Positions 1-6,243 of a DNA stretch of 13,189 nt are shown piece by piece. The stretch's first letter is position 1; every line of letters begins with the position of its first letter. Under the pieces are notes generated by a model. The model worked only from the letters and a program-made list of their open reading frames with translations, searched no databases and had not been told where the DNA came from. Source of the stretch: Nocardia sp. (lineage in GTDB: Bacteria; Actinomycetota; Actinomycetes; Mycobacteriales; Mycobacteriaceae); NCBI GenBank assembly GCA_013361595.1, contig JABFXT010000280.1:1-13189 (forward strand), in the 5' to 3' direction. Position numbers and translations under genes: made by a program.

Positions 1-22
1 GCCCGGGCCCGGTGTGCCGGTT

Positions 23-547
23 CTAGACGTGTCGTCCCACGTTCTGCTCGAACCCGCCCGCCATGTTCCCGGGCGGGGCGTAACGCGCCACGACGTATTT
101 GGACGGCATATCGAATATCGCGCCGGCGGGACAGTCGGCGATCGCGACACCGACCTTCGTGGTCGCCTTCCACACCACCTGGGTGAAATGGCCGGTTGCG
201 GTGGAGAACACCGGGTCGGCGTAGTCGTACTGCTGTGCCTCGTCCATCCACACCTGGATCGCTTGATCGACGGTGACATCCGCCCCGCCGCCGGCATAGA
301 GGTTCTCTCCGTACTTTCCGTCCGCCGGTGAGTGGACGAATTCACAGCGCTCGGCCCACTTCTGCGCGTCCGCGGCGAGGGCCGTATCCCATTGCAGCGC
401 GGCGGCGCCGTAGTCGGCCCGATGCTGATTGTGCAGGGACAGTGCCCGGTCGGCGAACGTCTCGGCCCGTGCCGGAGCGGCCGTCGGTAATGTCGTGACC
501 ACGGCGGCCGTCACGACACCGGCGATCATTGCGCAGAGATTTCTCAT
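23..547 (-). CDS. Secreted CAP-domain (SCP/PR-1-like) protein
   Basis: A 174-residue exported protein. The N-terminus (residues 1-28) is a signal peptide: a short basic start, a hydrophobic Ala/Val core, and a likely cleavage site after ARA28. The rest is one CAP domain. The four residues that form the family's metal-binding cavity can be placed: His72 (FVHSP), Glu81 (GENLY), Glu103 (MDEAQQY) and His120 (GHFTQVVW). Cys69 and Cys139 could form a disulfide outside the membrane. The ATG at 547 is preceded by AGGAG four bases upstream, which supports this start. Bacterial CAP proteins are secreted, but their substrates are mostly unknown; lipid or peptide binding, or proteolysis, are the usual suggestions. 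The stop lies at 23-25, so the gene is complete. It sits 175 bp downstream of the MFS gene, past a hairpin, and so is probably transcribed separately. Confidence 0.9.
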   Translation of the reverse strand: MRNLCAMIAGVVTAAVVTTLPTAAPARAETFADRALSLHNQHRADYGAAALQWDTALAADAQKWAERCEFVHSPADGKYGENLYAGGGADVTVDQAIQVWMDEAQQYDYADPVFSTATGHFTQVVWKATTKVGVAIADCPAGAIFDMPSKYVVARYAPPGNMAGGFEQNVGRHV

Positions 548-670
548 CGAACTCCTACCCGGTAGTGGCCCGCGAAGTCCCGGTGGCGCCCGACCGCGCG
601 GCGCACCGGCTCTACGGGCGGATGATCAACCGTCGTAGTGTGGCCGATCGGCCGGGGTCCCCCCAACGCC

Positions 671-706
671 GAGAACGGGGCCGCCTGATCGGCGACCCCC
701 GTTCTC
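671..706 (-). terminator. Hairpin terminator downstream of the MFS gene
   Basis: GAGAACGGGG (671-680) pairs perfectly with CCCCGTTCTC (697-706). CCG (681-683) and CGG (690-692) can extend the stem around a small bulge. It starts 17 bp past the MFS stop codon and has no T-run, as is common for actinobacterial terminators. The rest of the 548-722 gap shows no gene, apart from the AGGAG site of the CAP gene. Confidence 0.7.
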
Positions 707-722
707 CCGCTCCGCGGAACCG

Positions 723-2165
723 CTACGCGAGTTCGGCGACAGGCTGTTCGCGGGCCAGCAGTGCCGAGGCCGAGGCCAGCAGGCCGACTACCGCGACCGC
801 GGTGACCAGGTAGAGCCCGGGCCGGTAACCGTCGATACCGTCGGTGGCGGCGCCGCTGATGAGGCCCGTCGCGATGGCGAGCACCACCGCGCCGCCGATC
901 TGGAACGAAGTCTGCACCAGGCCGGAGGCGAGGCCCTGTTCGTGGTCGGCGATACCTTCGGTGGCCTGCGACATGACCGCGGAGAACCCGAGGGCGAAAC
1001 CGAGGCCGAGCAGCAGGAACGCGGGCAGGTAGTCGACCGCGTAGGCGGGCTCGGGACTGCCGCCGCGGGTCAGGAACCAGATGTAGCCGGCGACGAACGA
1101 GGTGAGTGCGGCGAGGATCATCGGGCCGGTGCCGAACCGGTCGATCAACTTACCGGCCATCGGGGACAGGACGGCGACGATGATGCCGGTCGGTGCCATC
1201 GCGAGTGCCATCTGCAGCGGCTCCCATTCGAGGGTGTTCTGCAGGTACAGCGAGACGATGGTCTGGAAGCTGAGGTAGGAACCGAAGATGGCCAGCGCCG
1301 CGAGGTTGGCCCGCACGATGGACTTCACCCGGAAGATGCTCAGCCGCACCAGCGGATGGCTCACCCGCTTCTCCGTGACGAAGAACGCGCCGAGCAGACC
1401 GATCGCGAGGATCGTGGTCGCGATGACAGTGGCGGTGAAACCGGTCTCCGGGCCGGTGACGATGGTGTAGACCGCCGCGAGCATACCGCCGGTCAGCAGT
1501 GCGGCACCGGTGAAATCGATTCGGCCCTCTTCCTTTTCGATCGTGCGCGGAACCACGAAGTAGGCGGCGACGATGACCGCGGCGACGACGACCACCGGCA
1601 TGTAGAAGGTGAGCCGCCAGTCGATACCGGTGAGCAGGCCCGAAACGATCAGCCCGGAGGCGTAACCCGTCGCACCGAAGATGGTGAAGATCGACAGGGC
1701 CCGGTTGCGATCGGGCCCTTCCTTGAACGTGGTGGTGATGATCGAGAGGGCGGCCGGTGCGGTGAAGGCCGCGGCCACGCCCTTGACGATCCGGGTGGCG
1801 ATCAGTAGCCAGCCCGCGTCGACGAGCCCGCCGACGAGTGAGGCGATACCGAAGACCACCAGAGCGGTCAGGAATACCTGGCGGCGGCCGAGCAGATCGG
1901 CCGCTCGTCCGCCGAGCAGTAGCAGTCCGCCGTAGCCGAGGATGTAGCCGTTGACGATCCACTGCAGGGCGGAGGTGTCCAGGCCCAGGTCGTGGCCGAT
2001 GGAGGGGAGTGCCACGCCGACCATGGAGACGTCGAGCGCGTCGAGGAACATCGCCAGTCCGGCGACGAACAGGATCGCCCACAACTTGGGTCCCCAGCGG
2101 CCGGCGGCCGGTGCGGCGGCCGTTGCGGCAGCGAGGTTCTGCGGGGTGGTCGCGGTGAGAGTCAC
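723..2165 (-). CDS. MFS exporter, DHA2 (14-helix drug:H+ antiporter-2) type
   Basis: A membrane transporter of 480 residues from the chosen GTG at 2165, a usual DHA2 length with room for 14 helices. Motif A is clear between the second and third helices (GGRAADLLGRRQVF), followed by the R-rich 'ATRIVKGVAAA' motif B region. The antiporter motif C region reads ATGYASGLIVSGLL, without the usual GP pair. The frame stays open to 2285, but the extra 40 residues would run through the promoter and operators and look non-protein-like. The GTG at 2165 lies one base from the transcription start predicted by a good promoter, so translation is probably leaderless; no Shine-Dalgarno is visible. It is divergent from a MarR regulator and so is probably repressed by it. 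The substrate cannot be read from sequence; proton-driven efflux of a toxic or signalling compound is the family expectation. Confidence 0.9.
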   Translation of the reverse strand: MTLTATTPQNLAAATAAAPAAGRWGPKLWAILFVAGLAMFLDALDVSMVGVALPSIGHDLGLDTSALQWIVNGYILGYGGLLLLGGRAADLLGRRQVFLTALVVFGIASLVGGLVDAGWLLIATRIVKGVAAAFTAPAALSIITTTFKEGPDRNRALSIFTIFGATGYASGLIVSGLLTGIDWRLTFYMPVVVVAAVIVAAYFVVPRTIEKEEGRIDFTGAALLTGGMLAAVYTIVTGPETGFTATVIATTILAIGLLGAFFVTEKRVSHPLVRLSIFRVKSIVRANLAALAIFGSYLSFQTIVSLYLQNTLEWEPLQMALAMAPTGIIVAVLSPMAGKLIDRFGTGPMILAALTSFVAGYIWFLTRGGSPEPAYAVDYLPAFLLLGLGFALGFSAVMSQATEGIADHEQGLASGLVQTSFQIGGAVVLAIATGLISGAATDGIDGYRPGLYLVTAVAVVGLLASASALLAREQPVAELA

Positions 2166-2172
2166 TCGGTAG

Positions 2173-2201
2173 AACTTAGATGCGCGAGCATTGAATGTCA
2201 A
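2173..2201 (-). promoter_or_regulatory. Predicted promoter of the MFS gene
   Basis: On the minus strand a perfect -35 TTGACA (2201-2196), a 17-base spacer and a -10 TAAGTT (2178-2173) predict transcription starting near 2166, beside the GTG at 2165. The -35 box overlaps the first unit of the operator array. Confidence 0.65.
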
Positions 2202-2257
2202 CGCATGTAATGCTGAGTCATGTAATGCATGGGCATAAAATGACTTGACATGATAAT
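2189..2257. promoter_or_regulatory. 15-bp-phased operator array between MFS and marR
   Basis: Units of CAT-N2-AATG begin at 2189 (CATTGAATG), 2204 (CATGTAATG), 2219 (CATGTAATG) and 2234 (CATAAAATG), each exactly 15 bp after the last. A weaker CATGATAAT starts at 2249 in the same phase. The core CAT-N3-ATG is palindromic, and the 2189 unit has perfect CATT/AATG arms around one base. The two central copies extend to a perfect 10-base direct repeat, CATGTAATGC (2204-2213 and 2219-2228). The array covers the MFS -35 box at one end and the marR -10 box at the other, so a bound repressor would block both. MarR as the ligand is inferred from position. Confidence 0.7.
2252..2257 (+). promoter_or_regulatory. 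Predicted -10 box of the marR gene
   Basis: GATAAT differs from TATAAT at one base and ends 8 bases before the marR ATG at 2266. There is no Shine-Dalgarno before that ATG, so the marR transcript is probably leaderless. No good -35 lies 17 bp upstream, so the promoter may be weak or may need help. Confidence 0.5.
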
Positions 2258-2265
2258 CTCGGCTC

Positions 2266-2655
2266 ATGTACCACGACTCCGACAACGATGTCTGCGCGAA
2301 GTGGTCCGAAACGTTGCGTCGCTACCACGTCACATCGTGTGATCTGGAGAACGCGCTGCAGGCGCGGCACGAACTCGGGCTCAGTGAGTTCGAACTGCTG
2401 CAGGTCCTCGGCGGGCGCTGCGGTGCGGAGCAGGCGGAGAAGGTCAAGATGAAGGATATCGAGGCCGAGATGTACCTGAGCCAGAGCGCGCTTTCGCGTA
2501 CGGTCACCCGGCTGGAGAAGGCCGGACTTGTCCAGCGCGCCGCCTGCGATTTCGATCGCCGCGCCAACTTCCTGGCGCTCACCGCCGAGGGGCGCGCGCG
2601 GCTCGACGATGCGCGCCCGACCCATCTGGAAGTGCTGCGCAAACATCTGGGGTGA
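2266..2655 (+). CDS. MarR-family transcriptional regulator
   Basis: A winged-helix regulator of 129 residues, slightly short for MarR (usually 135-160). The recognition region is near residues 64-90 (DIEAEMYLSQSALSRTVTRL), followed by the wing with the family's D-x-R signature (DFDRRANFLALTAEG, about 95-109) and a short C-terminal helix for dimerisation. It contains four cysteines (C10, C25, C52, C94), more than usual for so short a MarR protein; a thiol-based or metal response is possible but unproven. The start is the only ATG near a -10 box. It is divergent from the MFS exporter, with the operator array in between, so the likely job is repression of both genes until a ligand (often the exported compound) binds. 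Confidence 0.9.
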   Translation: MYHDSDNDVCAKWSETLRRYHVTSCDLENALQARHELGLSEFELLQVLGGRCGAEQAEKVKMKDIEAEMYLSQSALSRTVTRLEKAGLVQRAACDFDRRANFLALTAEGRARLDDARPTHLEVLRKHLG

Positions 2656-2739
2656 ATTCGCGGCGTGGGTTCGGGCCCGGTGGTGAGTCACGAACCGCCG
2701 CGGCGGCCGACGGGGCCCCGGAACCGGCGGTCGGGGGTG

Positions 2740-3609
2740 CTATGAGCCGTCCAGAATGCCGAGGAAGGCGGCGGCGGCCGGGGTGTGGGTGGTCCGGCTC
2801 CAGACGAGATGTTCGACCCGGGCCGGCGCGTCGGAGACTTCGATCGTCACCACACCGGTGAGCTGGGGGACATACGCGGCGGGGAGCATGGCCACACCCA
2901 GATCCTTTTCGACCAACCGGGCTATGTAGTCCGCGGAGGACACCTCGAAGGCGACATCGCGGTCGAGACCGGCGGCGGTGAACGCCAGGTCCGATTGGGC
3001 GCGCCCGGCCGTCCCGGCCGGTAGGTCCACGAATGTCTCGGTGCAGAGCCGCGACAGATCCACCGATATCTCGCGGGCGAGTGGATGTTCGGGAGCGACG
3101 ACAGCGACCAGCCGGTCGCGGGCCAGTTCGCGGCCGGCGACCCCGTGCGGCTGCGCGGTGGTCGGTAGTCCCAGGAACGCCACATCCAGCACGCCCTCCC
3201 GGACCTGCGCCGTGAGTTCGTCGCTGGCGCCCACCCGCAGGCTGATGCGCACATGTGGGTACCGGGCCCGGAACTCGCGGAGGGCATCGGGCAGGTCGAC
3301 GGCGGTGACCGAGGGAATCAGTCCCACCGCGAGCCGGCCGCGGACCTCGCCGACGGCCGCGGCGGCTTCCGCGGCGGCGCGGTCGGCGGCATCCAGGCAG
3401 AGGCGTGCGGCCGGTAGGAATGCTTCGCCGGCGGGCGTCAACCGGACCCGCCGGCTGGTGCGTTCGAACAGTTTCGCGCCGAGTTCCTTTTCCAGCCGGG
3501 CGATCTGGTGACTGAGCGCGGACTGGACGACCAGGCAGCGCTGGGCGGCCCGGGTGAAGTTGTTCGTCTCGGCGACCGCCAGGACGTAACGCAGTTGCTG
3601 GAGCTCCAT
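2740..3609 (-). CDS. LysR-family transcriptional regulator
   Basis: A LysR-type regulator (LTTR) of 289 residues, a normal length. Residues 1-60 form the winged helix-turn-helix (LRYVLAVAETNNFTRAAQ, then SALSHQIARLEKELGAKLFE and RRVRLTPAGE). A linker helix follows, and a two-lobed periplasmic-binding-like effector domain covers about 90-285. The gene points away from the EamA transporter and its two companions, the classic layout in which an LTTR activates the divergent operon and represses itself. A palindrome fits this role in the spacer. The ATG at 3609 coincides with the transcription start predicted from its promoter, so translation may be leaderless; no convincing Shine-Dalgarno is present. 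It converges on marR with an 84-bp gap containing only short GC palindromes. The effector is unknown. Confidence 0.93.
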   Translation of the reverse strand: MELQQLRYVLAVAETNNFTRAAQRCLVVQSALSHQIARLEKELGAKLFERTSRRVRLTPAGEAFLPAARLCLDAADRAAAEAAAAVGEVRGRLAVGLIPSVTAVDLPDALREFRARYPHVRISLRVGASDELTAQVREGVLDVAFLGLPTTAQPHGVAGRELARDRLVAVVAPEHPLAREISVDLSRLCTETFVDLPAGTAGRAQSDLAFTAAGLDRDVAFEVSSADYIARLVEKDLGVAMLPAAYVPQLTGVVTIEVSDAPARVEHLVWSRTTHTPAAAAFLGILDGS

Positions 3610-3615
3610 GGATCA

Positions 3616-3644
3616 ATCTTCTATCGAGATCGATAGAGTGACAA
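3616..3644 (-). promoter_or_regulatory. Predicted promoter of the lysR gene
   Basis: The minus strand reads TTGTCA (3644-3639), 17 bases, then GAAGAT (3621-3616), which predicts a start of transcription at about 3609, the first base of the ATG. The -10 match is weak. The palindrome at 3620-3637 lies almost wholly within the spacer, as expected for autorepression. Confidence 0.45.
3620..3637. promoter_or_regulatory. Probable LysR operator (palindrome)
   Basis: TCTATCG (3620-3626) and CGATAGA (3631-3637) are perfect 7-base inverted arms around AGAT. The centre lies about 60 bp upstream of the predicted eamA transcription start, where LTTR recognition sites usually sit (near -65). The spacing between the ATC and GAT half-sites is even (ATC-N6-GAT), so it is not a textbook T-N11-A box. 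Confidence 0.65.
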
Positions 3645-3651
3645 ACATGTG

Positions 3652-3681
3652 TTGGACTCATTGATCTTTCCGGATGACACT
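3652..3681 (+). promoter_or_regulatory. Possible promoter of the eamA operon
   Basis: TTGGAC (3652-3657), an 18-base spacer and GACACT (3676-3681) predict transcription starting near 3688, at the GTG chosen as the eamA start. Both boxes are imperfect, as expected for an activator-dependent promoter. The prediction rests mainly on spacing. Confidence 0.35.
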
Positions 3682-3687
3682 TCGACT

Positions 3688-4641
3688 GTGAAAAGTTCAG
3701 TCGCACAGCCGGTTTTCGGCGGGACCGGTGGATCCCGCGGGAGCGACCTGTCCCGCGCCGCGCTCACCGCGTTCGCGCCGGTCGCCTGGGGCACCACCTA
3801 TATCGTCACCACCGAACTCCTCCCGGCCGGGCATCCGCTGTTCGCGGGTCTGCTGCGGGCACTGCCGGCCGGGCTGATCGCCCTCGTGATCACCCGGACA
3901 CTGCCGCGTGGTGCCTGGTGGGGCAAGGCCGCGATCCTCGGAGTGCTCAATATCGGCCTGTTCTTCCCGCTGCTGTTCATCGCGGCCGAACGACTGCCCG
4001 GCGGTGTCGCCGGCACCCTCGCGGCCGCGCAACCGCTCGTCGTCGCGGTGCTGGCGGTGGCGGTCCTGCACGAGCGCCCTTCGGCATGGCGGATGGCCTG
4101 GGGCGCGATCGGACTGTCCGGGGTGGGCCTGGTAGTACTCGGGCCGGCCGCGGGTCTCGACGCCGTCGGGATCGCCGCCGGTCTGGGCGGTGCGGCGTCG
4201 ATGGCCCTGGGCCTGACGCTCACCAAACGCTGGGGACGGCCCGCCGGGGTCACACCGACCGCCTTTGCCGGATGGCAACTCACCGCCGGTGGGGTGTTCC
4301 TGCTTCCGCTCACGATCTTCGCCGAGGGCGCGCCGCCGTCGATCGATCTGCCGGCCGCTCTCGGATACCTGTGGCTCGGCCTGTTCGGCGGACTGGTCGC
4401 CTATGTCCTGTGGTTCCGCGGTGTCACCACGCTCCCGGTGAATTCCGTCGCGATCCTCACCCTGTTCTCGCCGTTGGTCGCCGCCACGCTCGGTGCCGTC
4501 CTGCTCGGCCAGACGCTCGGCGCGGTCCAGCTCACGGGATTCGGCCTCTCGCTGGCCGCGATAGTGGCAGGCCAGCTGCCCGCGCCGGTTCGCCGGCCCG
4601 GCACATTTCCCGCTTTCGTAACGAAGGAGATCTCCCGATGA
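3688..4641 (+). CDS. EamA (DMT superfamily) small-molecule transporter
   Basis: An inner-membrane protein of 317 residues with about ten hydrophobic helices in two EamA repeats. The first repeat begins at APVAWGTTYIVTTELLPAGHP and includes the conserved 'RALPAGLIAL' and 'GTLAAAQPLVVAVLA' segments. The second begins near GLGGAASMALGLTL and includes LFSPLVAATLGAVLLGQ. The family exports amino acids and other metabolites. The frame also opens at a GTG at 3649, which would add 13 residues of unlike composition and lies upstream of the possible promoter; GTG 3688 gives a basic N-terminus (MKSS) and a possible leaderless start. Neither GTG has a Shine-Dalgarno. The stop overlaps the start of the next gene by ATGA (4638-4641), so the two are translationally coupled. 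Substrate not readable. Confidence 0.88.
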   Translation: MKSSVAQPVFGGTGGSRGSDLSRAALTAFAPVAWGTTYIVTTELLPAGHPLFAGLLRALPAGLIALVITRTLPRGAWWGKAAILGVLNIGLFFPLLFIAAERLPGGVAGTLAAAQPLVVAVLAVAVLHERPSAWRMAWGAIGLSGVGLVVLGPAAGLDAVGIAAGLGGAASMALGLTLTKRWGRPAGVTPTAFAGWQLTAGGVFLLPLTIFAEGAPPSIDLPAALGYLWLGLFGGLVAYVLWFRGVTTLPVNSVAILTLFSPLVAATLGAVLLGQTLGAVQLTGFGLSLAAIVAGQLPAPVRRPGTFPAFVTKEISR

Positions 4642-5273
4642 AGATCGCTGTCGTGGGCGCCGCCGGTATGGTCGGCTCCCGGGTCGTCGCCGAAGCCGCC
4701 CGCCGGGGACACGCTCCGGTCGCCGTCATCCGGAACGGGCGCCCGGGCGCGATACCGCCCGGGGTGGCCACGGTCCACGGCGATGCGAACGACCGCGTCC
4801 GGATGCGTGAGACGTTCGCCGGCGCGGACGCTGTCGTGGTCGCGACCCGGCCGGTCGCCGGGCAGGAACACGGAGTGGCCGCAACCACCCGCGCACTGCT
4901 CGACGCCGCGGCGGGCATCGGTGTTCGCGTCCTCGTCGTGGGTGGTGCCGCGCCCCTGTGGAACCCGGCGGAACCCGGACGGCTGGTCCTGGACAGTCCC
5001 GAATACGTCCCGGTGCCCATCCGGGCCGTCGCCGCCGCCAGTGTCGCGCAACTGGCGGCCTGCCGCGACCATCCGGCCGATTGGGTCTATCTGAGTCCCC
5101 CCGCCGTCCTCGAACCCGGATCGCGTACCGGAACGTACCGGCGCGGCACCACCACGCTCCTGACCGATGCTGCCGGACATTCCCGTATCTCGGCCGAGGA
5201 TCTCGCCGTGGCGATACTGGACGAACTCGAGAATTCCCTCGATGTCCGGCATTTCACGGTCGGCTACCGGTAG
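4638..5273 (+). CDS. NAD(P)-binding oxidoreductase (NAD_binding_10 / YwnB-like SDR)
   Basis: A single Rossmann-fold protein of 211 residues. The nucleotide-binding motif GAAGMVG occupies residues 7-13, followed by an acid-free 'AVIRNGR' turn whose Arg suggests NADP(H) rather than NAD(H). An HGDAND motif (48-53) and a VVVATRP strand (66-72) follow. The family lacks the classical Tyr-x-x-x-Lys of SDR dehydrogenases in the usual place, and members are variously annotated as reductases or redox-sensing proteins. A strong ribosome site, GAAGGAGA (4623-4630), precedes the ATG, which overlaps the transporter stop by four bases. A cytoplasmic role acting on the same compound as the exporter is inferred from the operon. 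The exact reaction is unknown. Confidence 0.85.
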   Translation: MKIAVVGAAGMVGSRVVAEAARRGHAPVAVIRNGRPGAIPPGVATVHGDANDRVRMRETFAGADAVVVATRPVAGQEHGVAATTRALLDAAAGIGVRVLVVGGAAPLWNPAEPGRLVLDSPEYVPVPIRAVAAASVAQLAACRDHPADWVYLSPPAVLEPGSRTGTYRRGTTTLLTDAAGHSRISAEDLAVAILDELENSLDVRHFTVGYR

Positions 5274-5279
5274 GTCGGG

Positions 5280-6203
5280 ATGCGCCGCATTCTCGAGATC
5301 GGAATCTCGCTCACGGTGCTCGCCGCCGCACTCGCCGTGCCCGGGTGTGCGCAACAGCAATCCTTTCCGGCCACGATCGGACTACCCGCCGGGTTCGCGC
5401 CGGAAGGTATCGCGATCGGATCCGCGCCGGTCGCCTACCTCGGATCGCGGCTCGACGGGAGCATCTACCGAGTGGATCTGCGGACCGGCCGCGGTGCGGT
5501 CCTGAGTCCGGGGCCGGGTACCCCGGCGCTCGGCCTCGCGCTCGACCCACAGGGCCGCTTGTTCGTCGCCGGTGGTGCCGGGGGAGATGCCCGTGTCGTC
5601 GACACCCGCACGGGTGAAGTGCTGGCCCGCTACCGGTTCGGGTCGGCGGACTCGTTCGTCAACGATGTGGTGTGCACACCTGAGGGTGCGTGGTTCACGG
5701 ATTCGCATACGTCCGTGCTGTACCACCTCCCGTTCGGCCCCGCCGGGGCGCTGCCGTCACCCGGCCGGGTGGTGCGGCTGCCGCTGAACGGCGATATCGA
5801 GTTCGTGGCCCGGGCGATCAATGCCAACGGGATCGTCGCCACGCCCGACGGTGCCGCGCTGATTCTCGTGCAGTCGGCCACCGGACGGCTCTACCGCGTC
5901 GACCCGGCGACGGGTGCGGCGAAAGCAATCGACCTCGGCCCCGAAACGGTGCCCTACGGCGACGGAATGCTCTGGCACGAAGGTAGTTTGCTGGTCGTGC
6001 AGAACCGGCTGGGCGCGGTCGCGGTGGTGGCGCTGGACGGTACGGGCGCACGTGGCACGGTCGTACGGCGCCTGCGGGACGCGCGGTTCGATATCCCGAC
6101 GACGGTGGCCGCGTTCGAGGAGCGTCTCTACCTGCCCAATGCCCGGTTCACCACACCCGCCGGGCCCGACACCACCTACGATATCGTCACGCTCGGCGGG
6201 TGA
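5280..6203 (+). CDS. Lipoprotein with SMP-30/gluconolactonase-like beta-propeller
   Basis: A 307-residue exported protein. The N-terminus is basic (MRR) with a hydrophobic stretch ending in a lipobox-like AVPGC, so Cys23 is the probable lipidated residue; the Pro at -2 is atypical. The rest reads as a six-bladed propeller with repeated 'GSIYRVDLRTG', 'ARVVDTRTGEV' and 'GRLYRVDPATG' blades. The SMP-30 signatures FVNDVVCTPEGAWFTDS (about 124-140) and NANGIVATPDG (about 180-190) are present; the Asn and Asp residues there bind the divalent metal in gluconolactonases. Members hydrolyse lactones, but many annotated homologues have no tested activity, and some are mislabelled superoxide dismutase. 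It starts 6 bp after the oxidoreductase stop with only a weak upstream GGTCGGG, so it is probably coupled. It is the last gene of the LysR-linked operon and converges on the next gene, with no clear terminator in the 40-bp gap. Confidence 0.83.
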   Translation: MRRILEIGISLTVLAAALAVPGCAQQQSFPATIGLPAGFAPEGIAIGSAPVAYLGSRLDGSIYRVDLRTGRGAVLSPGPGTPALGLALDPQGRLFVAGGAGGDARVVDTRTGEVLARYRFGSADSFVNDVVCTPEGAWFTDSHTSVLYHLPFGPAGALPSPGRVVRLPLNGDIEFVARAINANGIVATPDGAALILVQSATGRLYRVDPATGAAKAIDLGPETVPYGDGMLWHEGSLLVVQNRLGAVAVVALDGTGARGTVVRRLRDARFDIPTTVAAFEERLYLPNARFTTPAGPDTTYDIVTLGG

Positions 6204-6243
6204 GTCTTCCTCGGGCGCGCGTCCGGCCGTGCGGGTGGACGGC

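Noticed and set aside
1..22. GCCCGGGCCCGG at the window edge as a terminator for the CAP gene
   Set aside because: It is directly downstream of the stop but cut off by the window, so the hairpin cannot be judged.
942..2082. Long frames on both strands within the MFS gene
   Set aside because: They are rich in charged residues or Arg, have no motif, and lie wholly within the convincing MFS coding frame.
2695..2720. Perfect short palindromes CCGCCGCGGCGG (2695-2706) and CGGGGCCCCG (2711-2720) between marR and lysR as a bidirectional terminator
   Set aside because: They have no loop and are of a kind frequent in GC-rich DNA; not enough to call a terminator, although one must lie somewhere in this convergent gap.
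2579..3706. A 375-codon minus-strand frame covering lysR and its promoter
   Set aside because: Arg/Pro/Gly-rich shadow of the LysR gene; it would also run through the LysR operator.
3918..4637. A long plus-strand frame continuing into the oxidoreductase
   Set aside because: It is the +1 shadow of the EamA gene with Arg-rich composition; the oxidoreductase has its own ATG with a strong ribosome site at 4623-4630.
5470..5482. A copy of the repeat core (GTGGATCTGC) inside the propeller gene
   Set aside because: It is a single partial match encoding the propeller residues VDL in frame, so it is best explained by coding sequence.
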